Shown: positions 16,870-26,232, counted from the stretch's first letter. The stretch: DNA of 64,000 nucleotides from Hydrogenophaga sp. (GCF_019264445.1 NZ_JAHVAB010000082.1:1-64000); one strand, 5' to 3'. Made by a program: numbers and translations. The notes: a model not told the origin generated them from the letters alone.

Positions 16870-17541
16870 TTACTGGGGCCGAGCCAGCGTCATGGTCCAG
16901 TAGCGGCCGTAGGTGGTGCCACTGCGCTGCACGCAGCTCACGGCCACGTCCCGGTACTCGGCCCGCATGATGTTGGCGCAGTGCCCCTCGCTGCCCAGCC
17001 AGCCGCTCATCACCGCCGAGACAGACGACTGTCCGGCGGCAATGTTTTCCCCCACCCACGACCACGCGTAGCCTTCGGCCGCAATCCGCTGTGCCGCGCT
17101 GCGGCCATCCAGGCCGGTGTGCGAAAAATAGTTGTTGGTGGCCATGTCCTGCGAATGCCGCGCGGCAGCTGAGAACAACCGGTCATTCCACGTGAGGGCC
17201 GACACCGCGGGCATGGCCGTGGCGCCGCAGGTGCGCGCCACCGCCCGCGCGGCATTGATCTGCTGGAGCAGGCTGTTGCGGAAGTCGGGCAGGCCGCAAC
17301 TGGTGCTGGCGTCCAGCGCCACGAGACCGGCTCCCGCACCAACAGATCCTGAGCTGCCCGACGTGCTCGACGGCGCCGTGCCCACGGTTCCCTCGGCCGC
17401 GCTGGCGCCGCCGCCTGAATCGCCACCACCTCCGCCGCAAGCCCCCAGGCCCAGAGATGCGCCTGCCGCGAGCGCAAGGGCAACCACCCGCCAGCGCTCG
17501 GCGAGCGCGCGGACACCATCCTGAAATTCGACGTTGTGCAT
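16870..17541 (-). CDS. CAP-domain (SCP/PR1) lipoprotein
   Basis: A 223-residue lipoprotein from the ATG at 17541; a GTG at 17550 is possible. The leader ends in the lipobox LGACGG with the lipidated cysteine near residue 35, followed by a glycine/serine-rich linker to residue 75. The CAP domain starts at NSLLQQINAARAVARTCG and has the conserved LTWNDRLFSAAARHSQDMATNNYFSHTG, then WVGENIAAG and SEGHCANIMRAEYRDVAV, so the histidine and glutamate of the CAP cavity are intact. Bacterial members are secreted and mostly of unknown role. It is monocistronic. Confidence 0.88.
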   Translation of the reverse strand: MHNVEFQDGVRALAERWRVVALALAAGASLGLGACGGGGGDSGGGASAAEGTVGTAPSSTSGSSGSVGAGAGLVALDASTSCGLPDFRNSLLQQINAARAVARTCGATAMPAVSALTWNDRLFSAAARHSQDMATNNYFSHTGLDGRSAAQRIAAEGYAWSWVGENIAAGQSSVSAVMSGWLGSEGHCANIMRAEYRDVAVSCVQRSGTTYGRYWTMTLARPQ

Positions 17542-17659
17542 GCGGCTCACTCTACGGCCATGCCAGCAGCGGCTGGTAAGCGAATGTGCCCGGCGACCGC
17601 TCCTCGGATCAGCGTGCCCGGCCTTCCGGCAAGTGCCCGCCCGGCTGTTGCAAAATTAG

Positions 17660-17689
17660 CCGACCGATTGGTCGGTTAATGGCTATACT
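17660..17689 (+). promoter_or_regulatory. Operator-overlapped promoter of the paa operon
   Basis: CCGACC-GATT-GGTCGG (17660-17675) is a perfect 6-bp inverted repeat typical of TetR-type operators such as those of PaaR. A TATACT -10 box lies at 17684-17689, so the operator covers the -35 position. A repressor released by phenylacetyl-CoA would fit; no tetR gene is present nearby. Confidence 0.7.
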
Positions 17690-17726
17690 GCGGTTCGCGC
17701 GCCCTTGAGCGGCGCAGGAGACGTGC

Positions 17727-18740
17727 ATGTACACCCAATCTTTCAACGTGCCAGACGCCGATGCCAAAACCGGCGCCTCACTCAAGGCCGTGCCGCACGA
17801 TGCGGCGCTTCAAGCGCACTTTGACGCCACCGTGGACGCCGACGGCAAGGTCGAGCCGCGCGACTGGATGCCCGATGCCTACCGCAAGACGCTGGTGCGC
17901 CAGATCAGCCAGCACGCGCACAGCGAGATCGTCGGCATGCTGCCCGAGGGCAACTGGATTTCCCGCGCGCCCAGCCTCAAGCGCAAAGCCATTTTGGTGG
18001 CCAAGGTGCAGGACGAAGGAGGCCATGGGCTTTACCTGTACAGCGCAGCCGAAACCCTGGGCACCAGCCGCGACCAGCTGTTCGACGCCCTGCACTCGGG
18101 CAAGGCGAAATACAGCTCCATCTTCAACTACCCCACCCTGACCTGGGCCGACGTCGGTGTGGTCGGCTGGCTGGTGGATGGCGCGGCGATCATGAACCAG
18201 ATCCCGCTGTGCCGCTGCAGCTACGGCCCCTATGCGCGCGCCATGATCCGGGTTTGCAAGGAGGAGAGCTTCCACCAGCGCCAGGGCTATGAAGCCTTGC
18301 TGACGATGATGCAGGGCACAGCCGAACAAAAAGCCATGGTGCAGGACGCGGTGAACCGCTGGTGGTGGAAATGCCTGGCGATGTTCGGCCCGCCCGATGC
18401 CGACAGCCCCAACAGCGTGCAAGGCATGCGCTGGGGCATCAAGCGCATCAGCAACGACGACCTGCGCCAGAAGTTTGTCGACGCCACCGTGCCACAGGCT
18501 GCGGTGCTGGGCGTCACCCTGCCGGACCCGGACCTGAAATGGAACGAGGCGCGAGGGCACCACGATTACGGCCAGATCGACTGGGATGAGTTCTGGGCGG
18601 TGGTGAATGGCGACGGCCCGTGCAACAAGGAACGCCTGGCCACACGCGTGAAGGCCTGGAACGATGGACAGTGGGTGCGCGACGCCGCTCTGGCCCACGC
18701 ACGCAAACAACAGACCCGCGCCATGAAGGAGGCCGCATGA
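17727..18740 (+). CDS. paaA: 1,2-phenylacetyl-CoA epoxidase subunit A
   Basis: A 337-residue catalytic subunit of the multicomponent oxygenase that converts phenylacetyl-CoA to the ring-1,2-epoxide. The di-iron ligands sit in helix motifs [12 protein letters not shown] and [13 protein letters not shown]. The signature [18 protein letters not shown] is strongly conserved. AGGAG precedes the ATG. It is the first gene of the paaABCDE operon. Its TGA overlaps the paaB ATG. Confidence 0.98.
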   Translation: MYTQSFNVPDADAKTGASLKAVPHDAALQAHFDATVDADGKVEPRDWMPDAYRKTLVRQISQHAHSEIVGMLPEGNWISRAPSLKRKAILVAKVQDEGGHGLYLYSAAETLGTSRDQLFDALHSGKAKYSSIFNYPTLTWADVGVVGWLVDGAAIMNQIPLCRCSYGPYARAMIRVCKEESFHQRQGYEALLTMMQGTAEQKAMVQDAVNRWWWKCLAMFGPPDADSPNSVQGMRWGIKRISNDDLRQKFVDATVPQAAVLGVTLPDPDLKWNEARGHHDYGQIDWDEFWAVVNGDGPCNKERLATRVKAWNDGQWVRDAALAHARKQQTRAMKEAA

Positions 18741-19039
18741 GCACACCCCACACAGCGATGAAGGAATGGCCACTCTGGGAAGTGTTCGTGCGCAGCAAGC
18801 AGGGCCTGGAGCACAAGCACTGCGGCAGCCTGCACGCCAGCGACGCACAGCACGCACTGCATCTCGCGCGCGACGTGTACACCCGCCGCCAGGAAGGCGT
18901 GAGCATCTGGGTGGTGCAGTCCAGCAGCATCACGGCCAGCGAACCCGACAGCAAGGACAGCTTCTTCGATCCCGCTGCCGACAAGGTGTACCGCCACCCC
19001 ACCTTCTACGAGATCCCCGATCAAGTGGGGCACATGTAA
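18737..19039 (+). CDS. paaB: 1,2-phenylacetyl-CoA epoxidase subunit B
   Basis: A 100-residue structural subunit that bridges PaaA-PaaC pairs. The conserved [24 protein letters not shown] and [25 protein letters not shown] are both present at full length. The gene overlaps paaA by four bases and shares one base with paaC (TAATG), so the three are translationally coupled. Confidence 0.97.
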   Translation: MSTPHTAMKEWPLWEVFVRSKQGLEHKHCGSLHASDAQHALHLARDVYTRRQEGVSIWVVQSSSITASEPDSKDSFFDPAADKVYRHPTFYEIPDQVGHM

Positions 19040-19887
19040 TGGCCAGCACCGCAACAGTCCCCGTCGACCATTTGCTGCACCTGGCGGACAACGCGCTGGT
19101 GCTCGGTCAGCGCAACGCCGAGTGGTGTGGCCATGGACCGATTCTGGAAGAAGACCTGGCCCTCGCCAACAACAGCCTGGACCTGCTCGGACAGGCGCGG
19201 CTGCTTTACCAGCACGCGGCTTCGCTCATCAACGCCAGCACCGCCGAGGCCGCACGCTTCAGCCACCTGCAGGGCGCGCGCACCGGCGGCGCCGTGACCG
19301 AAGACACGCTGGCCTATTTCCGCGACACGCACGAGTTCCGCAATTTCACGCTGCTGGAACTGCCCCACAGCGGACCGCTGGCGAGCACCACCGCCGGCGA
19401 CCGCGACTACGCGACCACCATCGCGCGCAACTTCCTGTACAGCGCACTGATGGTGCTGGTGTGGGACCGGCTGCAGACCTCGGCGGATGCGCAGCTCGCC
19501 GCCATTGCCGCCAAGTCGTTGAAGGAAGTGCGCTACCACCTGCGCCACGCCAGCGACTGGCTGGTGCGCTTTGGCGACGGCACCGACGAGTCTCACGCAC
19601 GAGCGCAGGCTGCGCTCAACCACCTGATGCCGTACTGCCAGGAGTTCTGGATCGGCAGCGCGGCCGACACCGCGGCCGTGCAGAACGGCACGGGCGTACA
19701 CGTGGCCGACCTGCAAGCCGACTGGAGCGCACTGGTGGACGACACCCTTGGCGAAGCCACGCTGCAGCGACCCGCCATGAACGGCTACGTGACGCAGGGC
19801 AAACAGGGCGTGCACTCCGAGCACATGGGCTTTCTGCTGGCGGAGATGCAGAGTCTGGCGCGCGCGCATCCGCAAGCCGTCTGGTGA
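19039..19887 (+). CDS. paaC: 1,2-phenylacetyl-CoA epoxidase subunit C
   Basis: A 282-residue ferritin-like subunit that pairs with PaaA but does not bind catalytic iron. Recognised by LGQRNAEWCGHGPILEEDLALANNSLDLLGQARLL and SLKEVRYHLRHASDWLVRFGDGTDES. The start ATG at 19039 overlaps the paaB stop. Nine bases separate it from paaD. Confidence 0.97.
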   Translation: MASTATVPVDHLLHLADNALVLGQRNAEWCGHGPILEEDLALANNSLDLLGQARLLYQHAASLINASTAEAARFSHLQGARTGGAVTEDTLAYFRDTHEFRNFTLLELPHSGPLASTTAGDRDYATTIARNFLYSALMVLVWDRLQTSADAQLAAIAAKSLKEVRYHLRHASDWLVRFGDGTDESHARAQAALNHLMPYCQEFWIGSAADTAAVQNGTGVHVADLQADWSALVDDTLGEATLQRPAMNGYVTQGKQGVHSEHMGFLLAEMQSLARAHPQAVW

Positions 19888-19896
19888 TGCCGCGCC

Positions 19897-20418
19897 ATGC
19901 ACGCTGTTGAAGCCGACCACACCGCGATCTGGAACGCGCTCGCGGATCTGTCCGACCCGGAGATTCCGGTGGTCAGCCTGAGCGAGCTGGGGATTTTGCG
20001 CGGCGTGCGCAACGGCGCCGATGGCACACCCGAGGTCGTGATCACACCCACCTACAGTGGCTGCCCGGCCATGGGCCAGATTGAGGACGATGTGCGGGCC
20101 GCGCTGGCCCATGCCGGCATCCATGCGCGCGTGGTCACCCAACTGGCCCCCGCCTGGACGACCGACTGGATGAGCGAGGCGGCGCGCGAAAAGCTGCGTG
20201 CCTACGGGATCGCGCCGCCGCAATGCGGCAGCCACCCCCACGACAGCACCCACGTGCTGAAGTTCTCCCGACAGGCCCTGCGCTACCAGGCAGTCCCTTG
20301 CCCGCAATGCGGCTCGGCGCATACCACCGAAACCTCGCCGTTTGGCTCGACCGCCTGCAAGGCGATGTACCGCTGCCTCGACTGCCTCGAACCCTTCGAC
20401 TACTTCAAACCGTACTGA
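19897..20418 (+). CDS. paaD: Phenylacetate degradation maturation protein PaaD
   Basis: A 173-residue protein with the MIP18/DUF59 domain (LSDPEIPVVSLSELGILRGV, TPTYSGCPAMGQIEDDV) and a C-terminal zinc-ribbon with paired cysteines in CPQCGSAH and CLDCLEPFDYFKPY. It is thought to help load Fe-S into PaaE or mature the epoxidase. Its place between paaC and paaE is the standard order. Confidence 0.96.
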   Translation: MHAVEADHTAIWNALADLSDPEIPVVSLSELGILRGVRNGADGTPEVVITPTYSGCPAMGQIEDDVRAALAHAGIHARVVTQLAPAWTTDWMSEAAREKLRAYGIAPPQCGSHPHDSTHVLKFSRQALRYQAVPCPQCGSAHTTETSPFGSTACKAMYRCLDCLEPFDYFKPY

Positions 20419-20422
20419 CGAC

Positions 20423-21532
20423 ATGAGCACAGCCGCCCGCGGTTTTCACGACCTGCCCATCGCCCGCATCAGCCCCGAGGCCGCCGGCGCGGTGGCGATC
20501 ACCCTTGCAGTGCCGCCCGAGCATCGCAGCGCGTTCCACTTCGAACCGGGCCAGTTCCTCACGGTGCGCGCCACGATCGGCGGGCAGGACGTGCGGCGCA
20601 GCTACTCGATCAGCAGCCCGCGCAGCCTGCTCACGCAGCACGGCGAACTCACGCTGGGCATCCGGCCGGTCGAAGGCGGCGTGTTCTCCAACTGGGCCGC
20701 CACCGAGCTGAAGGCGGGCGACACGCTCAAGGCCATGCCGCCCGACGGGCGCTTCACCGTGCACAAGCCCCGCGCCGTGCACCGGGTGGGCTTTGCGGCA
20801 GGCTCGGGCATCACGCCCATTCTGTCGCTGATGGCCAGCACGCTGGAAGAGTCGTCCACATCCAAATTCACGCTGGTGTACGGCAACCGGCGAATGGCCA
20901 GCGTGATGTTCAACGAAGCGCTGCAAGACCTCAAGGACCGCTACGCCAACCGTCTCACGCTGATCCACATCCTCTCGCGCCAGGCACAGGAAGTGCCTCT
21001 GCTCGAGGGCCGCATCGACGCCGACAAAGTGCGTGCGTTGATCGCCACGTTGCTGCCGGTGGCCAGCATGGACGAGGTGTTCATCTGCGGCCCCGAGGCC
21101 ATGATCGAAGCCACCGAGAAAGCCCTGCTCGACGCCGGTGTGCGGCCCGACCGCGTGCACACCGAGCGCTTCACCTCACCCACACTTGAAGCCCTCCCCA
21201 CGGCGCAGCGCCAGATGGTGGTGACGGGTCAACCCCTCGTGCGCACCGAAGGCGAGGTGGCCTTGACGGTGGTGCTCGATGGCAAGCCCCACGAGCTGCG
21301 CATGAACCGCGACGAGCGCGTTCTCGACGTGGCCCTGAACGCAGGCCTGGACCTGCCCTGGTCGTGCCGGGGTGGTGTGTGCTGCACCTGCCGCGCCAAG
21401 GTGATGGAAGGCGCCGTGCAGATGGACAAGAACTTCACCCTGGAGCCCTGGGAGACCGACAAGGGCTTCGTGCTGAGCTGTCAGGCCAGACCCACCACCG
21501 ACCGCGTGGTGGTGAGCTACGACGAGCGCTGA
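20423..21532 (+). CDS. paaE: 1,2-phenylacetyl-CoA epoxidase reductase
   Basis: A 369-residue NADPH-dependent reductase that feeds electrons to PaaA. N-terminal FAD domain with RRSYSIS near residue 50, nucleotide-binding domain with GSGITPILSL, and C-terminal plant-type [2Fe-2S] domain with CRGGVCCTCRAKV plus a last cysteine in LSCQARP. The start at 20423 lies four bases after the paaD stop; it is the last gene of the operon. No paaG, paaZ or paaK genes are present, so the remaining pathway must be elsewhere. Confidence 0.97.
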   Translation: MSTAARGFHDLPIARISPEAAGAVAITLAVPPEHRSAFHFEPGQFLTVRATIGGQDVRRSYSISSPRSLLTQHGELTLGIRPVEGGVFSNWAATELKAGDTLKAMPPDGRFTVHKPRAVHRVGFAAGSGITPILSLMASTLEESSTSKFTLVYGNRRMASVMFNEALQDLKDRYANRLTLIHILSRQAQEVPLLEGRIDADKVRALIATLLPVASMDEVFICGPEAMIEATEKALLDAGVRPDRVHTERFTSPTLEALPTAQRQMVVTGQPLVRTEGEVALTVVLDGKPHELRMNRDERVLDVALNAGLDLPWSCRGGVCCTCRAKVMEGAVQMDKNFTLEPWETDKGFVLSCQARPTTDRVVVSYDER

Positions 21533-21545
21533 CGCGCCCGCCGCA

Positions 21546-22151
21546 TCAGAAACGCCAGCCCAGGCCCACACCCACCAGCAATGGGTCGGCCTTGAACTTG
21601 CCGAGCTTGACGCCACCAGCGCTCACATCGGTGCGGATCAGCACCTTCTTCACGTCGACGTTGAGGTAGAGCGTGTTCGTGAGCGGAATGTCCGCGCCGA
21701 CCTGCAGCGCGGGGCCGAAGCTGTTGCGCTTGACGTCGGCCGCGCCACCCAGGATGTTCACGGAACTGAAGCGCGTGTAGTTCAGGCCGGCGCCCACGTA
21801 AGGCTTGAAACCGGGCGCATCAAAGTGGTATTGCACGGTGAGCGTAGGCGGCAGATGGCGCAGCGAGCCAATGGCAGTGCCGTTGGAGGTGAGCGTGTGT
21901 TTCTGCGGCACCGTCAGGATGAGCTCGGCCGCAATGTGCTTGCTGAAAAAGTAGCTGAAGTCGACTTCGGGCAAGGTCTTGTTGTTGATGGCCAGCCCCA
22001 AACCGGTGCTGTCCTTGTTGGCGCTGTCCATGTGTACAGCGCGCGCGCGCACCAGCACGGAGCCCGCCGCAAAGTCTTGCGCCTGCGCGGCGCCCGATGC
22101 AAGCACGCAAACCGATGCCATGGCGGCCAAGGCGAAGTGGTGAGTTTTCAT
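21546..22151 (-). CDS. OmpW-family outer-membrane protein
   Basis: A 201-residue beta-barrel protein with a signal peptide ending ASGAAQAQD. The OmpW pattern is clear: AGSVLVRARAVHMD near the mature N-terminus, LPEVDFSYFFSKHIAAELI, LPPTLTVQYHFD and the terminal LLVGVGLGWRF with the C-terminal phenylalanine used for barrel insertion. OmpW proteins form narrow hydrophobic channels and often respond to oxygen. Two FNR/FixK-like boxes lie upstream. The stop is 13 bases from the convergent paaE stop. Confidence 0.93.
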   Translation of the reverse strand: MKTHHFALAAMASVCVLASGAAQAQDFAAGSVLVRARAVHMDSANKDSTGLGLAINNKTLPEVDFSYFFSKHIAAELILTVPQKHTLTSNGTAIGSLRHLPPTLTVQYHFDAPGFKPYVGAGLNYTRFSSVNILGGAADVKRNSFGPALQVGADIPLTNTLYLNVDVKKVLIRTDVSAGGVKLGKFKADPLLVGVGLGWRF

Positions 22152-22220
22152 GATCTTCTGAGGTTCGATGACACGGGAGAATCCCCGCGTTCATTACAGA
22201 AGACAGGCCATCGCAGCAGG

Positions 22221-22234
22221 TTGCGCCACGTCAA
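22221..22234 (-). promoter_or_regulatory. Weaker FNR/FixK-like box upstream of ompW
   Basis: TTGCGCCACGTCAA has the TTG-N7-TCAA arrangement with one departure from TTGA-N6-TCAA. It lies 50 bp from a better copy, centre to centre, and about 70 bp before the ompW start. Confidence 0.35.
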
Positions 22235-22270
22235 ACCGACACAAGCCTGAAAGCCCGCAGCGCACGCGGC

Positions 22271-22284
22271 TTGACGCAGGTCAA
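22271..22284 (-). promoter_or_regulatory. FNR/FixK-like box upstream of ompW
   Basis: TTGACGCAGGTCAA matches the TTGA-N6-TCAA consensus recognised by the CRP/FNR family, with symmetric TTGAC/GTCAA arms. It is about 120 bp before the ompW start, suitable for anaerobic or micro-oxic control. Confidence 0.55.
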
Positions 22285-22303
22285 ACCGGTCAGGACGGTG
22301 GCC

Positions 22304-22792
22304 TCAATCGCGCAGCAGCACCACGCGGCCCACACCGCTTTGCACAATGCCCAGCGCTGAAGCAGCGGCCTGGCTCAGGTCGATGATGCGGCCGGGTACA
22401 TGCGGGCCACGGTCGTTGATGCGCACCGTGACCTCTTTGCCGGTGCTCGCGTGGCGCACGCGCACGCGGGTGCCAAACGGCAAGGTCTTGTGGGCGGCGG
22501 TGAGCTCGTTCATGTCGAACACCTCACCGCTGGCGGTGCGCCGGCCATGAAAAGGCTCGCCGTACCAAGACGCCAGGCCACGAGCGATCTCGCCCTCCTC
22601 GGCGCCGGTGCCGCCGTCGGACGGCACACCCCCATCGGGCAGAGAAGGCGCTCGCGTGGCACAGCCACCAAGCCACAGCGCGGTGGCCAGGGCCAGCACC
22701 GCGGAAGAACGCAGCGGGTGCAGCGCGCACCCTTCCACGCCACGCCTGCGGGGTTCGACGGTGCAACCGGATTCATCAGCAACAGCATTCAT
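22304..22792 (-). CDS. RlpA-like septal ring lipoprotein
   Basis: A protein of up to 162 residues with a lipobox LWLGGCAT and a double-psi beta-barrel. The RlpA signature ASWYGEPFHGRRTASGEVFDMNELTAAHKTLPFGTRVRVRH is intact, as is the later NDRGPHVPGRIIDLSQAAA. The catalytic-type aspartate and histidine of RlpA are in place. The leader is longer than normal from ATG 22792, so the GTG at 22738 may be the real start. No SPOR domain follows, so binding to denuded septal glycan through SPOR is not expected. It probably cleaves or binds peptidoglycan from the outer membrane. Confidence 0.85.
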   Translation of the reverse strand: MNAVADESGCTVEPRRRGVEGCALHPLRSSAVLALATALWLGGCATRAPSLPDGGVPSDGGTGAEEGEIARGLASWYGEPFHGRRTASGEVFDMNELTAAHKTLPFGTRVRVRHASTGKEVTVRINDRGPHVPGRIIDLSQAAASALGIVQSGVGRVVLLRD

Positions 22793-22873
22793 GGCATCGT
22801 GCAAGTGAAGGGGTGCGCGAGGGCGGGCGCTGAACGGCCGCTCAACGCAGCGTCGACTCCGCTACGCGCTTTT

Positions 22874-23731
22874 TCAGCGCCCGCTGCCGGGCGCGGCGAA
22901 TCGCTGGCTCAGCTGCGGCCAAGCCGCCGCCCAACAACAGTGGTGATCAAAGTCCGGCATCGCTTCCACGGTGGGCGGACGCGCGCCGGGGCTGGCCGAG
23001 TCTGACACGCGATCCAGAAAATGGTTCAACACGCTGCGGGGCACCACGTCGTCCCGCAGTCCGACGAAATGCCACTGAGGCACCCTTGCCAGAAGCGCGG
23101 CCGCGTCCCGCGGGTTGAGCGATCCCAGTAACGGGGACAGGCGCTGCACCTGCGTCCAGTGCGCGGTGTCGAGCGTGCCGGCCACGGTCACCAGCGCGGC
23201 GACGTCGTCCCTGCGCGCGGCGAGCAAAGCGGCCACGGCACCGCCACCCGAATAGCCGACCAGCACCAGATCGGTGGCGCCGTACCGGCGCTTGAGCTCG
23301 CCCAACGCGTCGTTCATGGCCCCCATCACCTCAGGCGCAAAGCGGTGCGTGCCCCAGTACCGGACCTCGCAGCCCTTGAACGAGGCGCCCTGGGTGTACT
23401 GGCAGGGCCGCGCCAGGTACACCGCTTGTGCGCCGGCATCGGCCACCGCCAGCCGAAGGCCCAGCGGGTCCACGGGCGTGGGTGCGAACGAAGGGGTGTG
23501 ACGGTCCAGCCAGGCCAGGCCATCGCCCTCGATGTAGACCGTCAACCGCTCGGTGCGCTGCAGCCGCTCAGGCACAAAGGCCTGGAGGTCGAACGCCGAC
23601 CCGGGCAACAACAGGGGCCGCCAGCCCTGCGCCGAGGCCCAGACCATGGCGCTGTCGCGGCGCGCCTGCGGCGAAGGTGTGGCGCAGCCCGCGAGCCCTG
23701 CCACGATGGCTGCAACCAGCAGCCAACGCAT
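22874..23731 (-). CDS. Alpha/beta-hydrolase lipoprotein
   Basis: A protein of about 285 residues from the ATG at 23731; a TTG at 23752 would overlap the preceding gene by 13 bases. The leader MRWLLVAAIVAGLAGCATP is a lipoprotein signal. The hydrolase nucleophile elbow is GYSGGG, with the strand LTVYIEGDGLAW before it, and a histidine near the end in MPDFDHHCCWA. Esterase or lipase activity is likely; substrate not known. It sits eight bases after the autotransporter stop and may share its transcript. Confidence 0.8.
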   Translation of the reverse strand: MRWLLVAAIVAGLAGCATPSPQARRDSAMVWASAQGWRPLLLPGSAFDLQAFVPERLQRTERLTVYIEGDGLAWLDRHTPSFAPTPVDPLGLRLAVADAGAQAVYLARPCQYTQGASFKGCEVRYWGTHRFAPEVMGAMNDALGELKRRYGATDLVLVGYSGGGAVAALLAARRDDVAALVTVAGTLDTAHWTQVQRLSPLLGSLNPRDAAALLARVPQWHFVGLRDDVVPRSVLNHFLDRVSDSASPGARPPTVEAMPDFDHHCCWAAAWPQLSQRFAAPGSGR

Positions 23732-23739
23732 GCGATGGG

Positions 23740-26184
23740 TCAGAAGGCCCAAGCCAGTCGCACGGTCGCGGTCTGGTCGCGCAGGCCTTTGCGCAGCCGC
23801 ACGTCGTAGCGCGCGGTGAGCTCCATGCCTTCGGTCGCGCGGTAGCGCACGCCCACACCGAGCTCGGCCACCGTACGGGCCTTGGGCAGGCCCTCGGTCG
23901 TGAAGGCCACGCCGCCACCGGTGAACCGGCCTGTGACGGCGCTTCGCTGGTCATTGAGGTCGTAGCCCACCGCCGCGCGGGTCAGCCACTGGGTGCGGGC
24001 GTTGATGTCGCCCTGCACCTGGGCACCCACCTTCAGGATGAGCTCGCGCACCTTCTGGGAATTGACTTGCAGGTTCAGCGCGCCGGCGCCGTCCTCGGTG
24101 TAGCCATCGCTGCGGAACTGCCGCCAGTCGAGCGCCACCAGCGGCTTGACGCTCATCTGGCTGACTTGGTACGCGCGGCTCACGCCCACCCCCAGGTGCC
24201 AGGCGTCACCGTCGTACTTCGCGCGGGCGGTGCGGCCAATGAAGCCCATGCCACGCTGCGACTCGATGCGGCTGAGCGTGTAGTCGCCCTGCCAGTCAAA
24301 CTGCCAGCCGGTGTTGTCAAGGGCGTAGCGCCCGTAGCCGATCAGCTGCGCGCTCTCGATACCGCTGCGGTGGCTGCCGGCAAAGTCCTGTCCGTCCACC
24401 GTGCTTTTCAGATAGCCCAGACCAAAACCCAGACGGGTGCCCGCGTTGAGATCGCGCTGCACACCGCCCACGATACCGGTGGTGCCCATCTTGTAGCCGC
24501 TGACGCCATCCACCGCATCTTGCTGAACCCAGCCGCCGATGGGCTTCACCCACAGGCTGCGCCCACCCGCCTCCGAGCCGCCGGACTGGCCGGTGAGCTC
24601 GCGCTGTTGCTCGATGGCCGTGCCCGTGCTCGCGCCGTGCAACAGCAAGGCCAGGCCGGCGTTGGCGTGCAGGGACGGCATCATCTGACCCACGGCGGCA
24701 GCCACATCGCGGTTGGTGGGGAGCTGCCCCAGGGCCGTGACCACCGCATCCCAGTCGGTGCCTGTCGTGCCACCGCGAACGTAACCGTCGAGCACGGTGG
24801 CAATCGGCACGCCCGTGTTGAGGCCGTTCTGGATCACGGCAGGCACGATGCCATCGCCCGAGCCACCGGGGAAGCCTGCGGCCGCCACGCGCAGGTCCAC
24901 CGCGTTGCCGTTGGTGACCGAGGTGAAGTTGAAGAGCGCGCTGCTGTCGCTGACGTTGTTGGTGGACGCGCTGTTCGTCAGCGTGCCCGTGGCCGACACC
25001 ACGCCCGCCAGCACCTGGCCATCGGCCAGCGTGTTGACGGCATTCACGTCAACGAAGAACGTGGCGGTGGACGTGAGCGCCGCATTGCCCTGCACGGCCA
25101 CGCGACCGAAACTGCCCACACTGCTCGCGCCCAGGCGCACCGCGCCGCTCTGCGTGTAGTTGCCCACCACGTTCGCCACCACACCTTCGCCCACGCGCAA
25201 GGTGCCCGCATTGCTGAAAGCGTTGGCGGCTGCGCTGCTGACGGTCAGGGTGTGGGCGGAGCTGCCCACGCGCAGCGTGCCTCCGCTGTTCACGCCAAAC
25301 GTGGCGCTGCTGAAGGTGCTCTCGGTGGTGAAGTCCGCGCCGTTGAGCACATTGACGGAACCACCCGTGTTGACCAGCGCGCCCGAGATGCGCGCCACCG
25401 TGCCCAGCAGGTTGAGCTCGGTGTTGTTCGTGGTGACGGTGCCGAGCAGTTGGCCGCTGTTGTTCAGGATGTTGATGTCGCCCGGGCTGTTGATGGCGCC
25501 CGCTGGACCGCTGATGACACCCCGGTTGTTGATGGCCTGGAAGAGCCCGTAGTTTTCGATGCCGTAGCCGCCGGCCACGCCCCCGATGAACCCGTCGTTG
25601 TTGACCTCGCCGATACCGTAGTAGTTCAGGATGCCGCCGTCGTTCTGGCCCGAAATCGTACCCGTGCTGGCGTTGTTGATCACATAGATCAGGTTCGAGT
25701 TGACGATACCGAAACTGTTGCCGCGCATGCCGGCGTAGTTGTCAACGAGGTCGATGGAGCCGTAGTTGCGGATGCCTTCAAAGGTGGTGCCATACAACTG
25801 CCCACGGTTGACCACCTGAATGCCCACGGGTGGCGTGAAGCCCAGCGTGGGCACCCCCACCTGAATGGCATTGGTGGCGCCGGTGATGCTGCCCGTGCTG
25901 GTCACCGTGATGTGGTCGTTGTCGGTCAGTTCGCACATGGTGGTGCGCGTGTCCGAGACGGAGAACACCCCCACCTCCTGGCACGAACCTGCTGCGCCCA
26001 GCGCAGGCCCGGAACCCGAGAGCGCAGGACTCACAGCGCCGATGGCCACCAGCGCGACGGCAGCGGCCTTGGCGCCGCGCACCCGAGCGCCGGACGACCC
26101 ACCGCGACGCTGTCGCGCGGTCTCTGGGACCACCTGGGTCTGATGGGTGGCGGCAATGCGGACGATCGAGTAGATGTGGTTCAT
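23740..26184 (-). CDS. Type V autotransporter with extended signal peptide
   Basis: An 814-residue protein from the ATG at 26184. The first 25 residues (MNHIYSIVRIAATHQTQVV) match the extended signal peptide region found in large autotransporters, followed by a hydrophobic segment ending near residue 65. Residues 70-480 are a beta-helix-like passenger rich in asparagine and glycine (ENYGLFQAINNRG, INILNNSGQLLGTV, NVLNGADF). Residues 540-814 are the autotransporter beta-barrel, starting SLWVKPIGGWVQQDAVDG and ending VRLAWAF with the terminal phenylalanine. No protease catalytic motif was recognised in the passenger, so an adhesin or surface-structure role is more likely. Confidence 0.88.
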   Translation of the reverse strand: MNHIYSIVRIAATHQTQVVPETARQRRGGSSGARVRGAKAAAVALVAIGAVSPALSGSGPALGAAGSCQEVGVFSVSDTRTTMCELTDNDHITVTSTGSITGATNAIQVGVPTLGFTPPVGIQVVNRGQLYGTTFEGIRNYGSIDLVDNYAGMRGNSFGIVNSNLIYVINNASTGTISGQNDGGILNYYGIGEVNNDGFIGGVAGGYGIENYGLFQAINNRGVISGPAGAINSPGDINILNNSGQLLGTVTTNNTELNLLGTVARISGALVNTGGSVNVLNGADFTTESTFSSATFGVNSGGTLRVGSSAHTLTVSSAAANAFSNAGTLRVGEGVVANVVGNYTQSGAVRLGASSVGSFGRVAVQGNAALTSTATFFVDVNAVNTLADGQVLAGVVSATGTLTNSASTNNVSDSSALFNFTSVTNGNAVDLRVAAAGFPGGSGDGIVPAVIQNGLNTGVPIATVLDGYVRGGTTGTDWDAVVTALGQLPTNRDVAAAVGQMMPSLHANAGLALLLHGASTGTAIEQQRELTGQSGGSEAGGRSLWVKPIGGWVQQDAVDGVSGYKMGTTGIVGGVQRDLNAGTRLGFGLGYLKSTVDGQDFAGSHRSGIESAQLIGYGRYALDNTGWQFDWQGDYTLSRIESQRGMGFIGRTARAKYDGDAWHLGVGVSRAYQVSQMSVKPLVALDWRQFRSDGYTEDGAGALNLQVNSQKVRELILKVGAQVQGDINARTQWLTRAAVGYDLNDQRSAVTGRFTGGGVAFTTEGLPKARTVAELGVGVRYRATEGMELTARYDVRLRKGLRDQTATVRLAWAF

Positions 26185-26232
26185 GGCTGTACGGAGAAAA
26201 AGAAGCACCTGGGTGCGAATCCTTCAAGGCCC

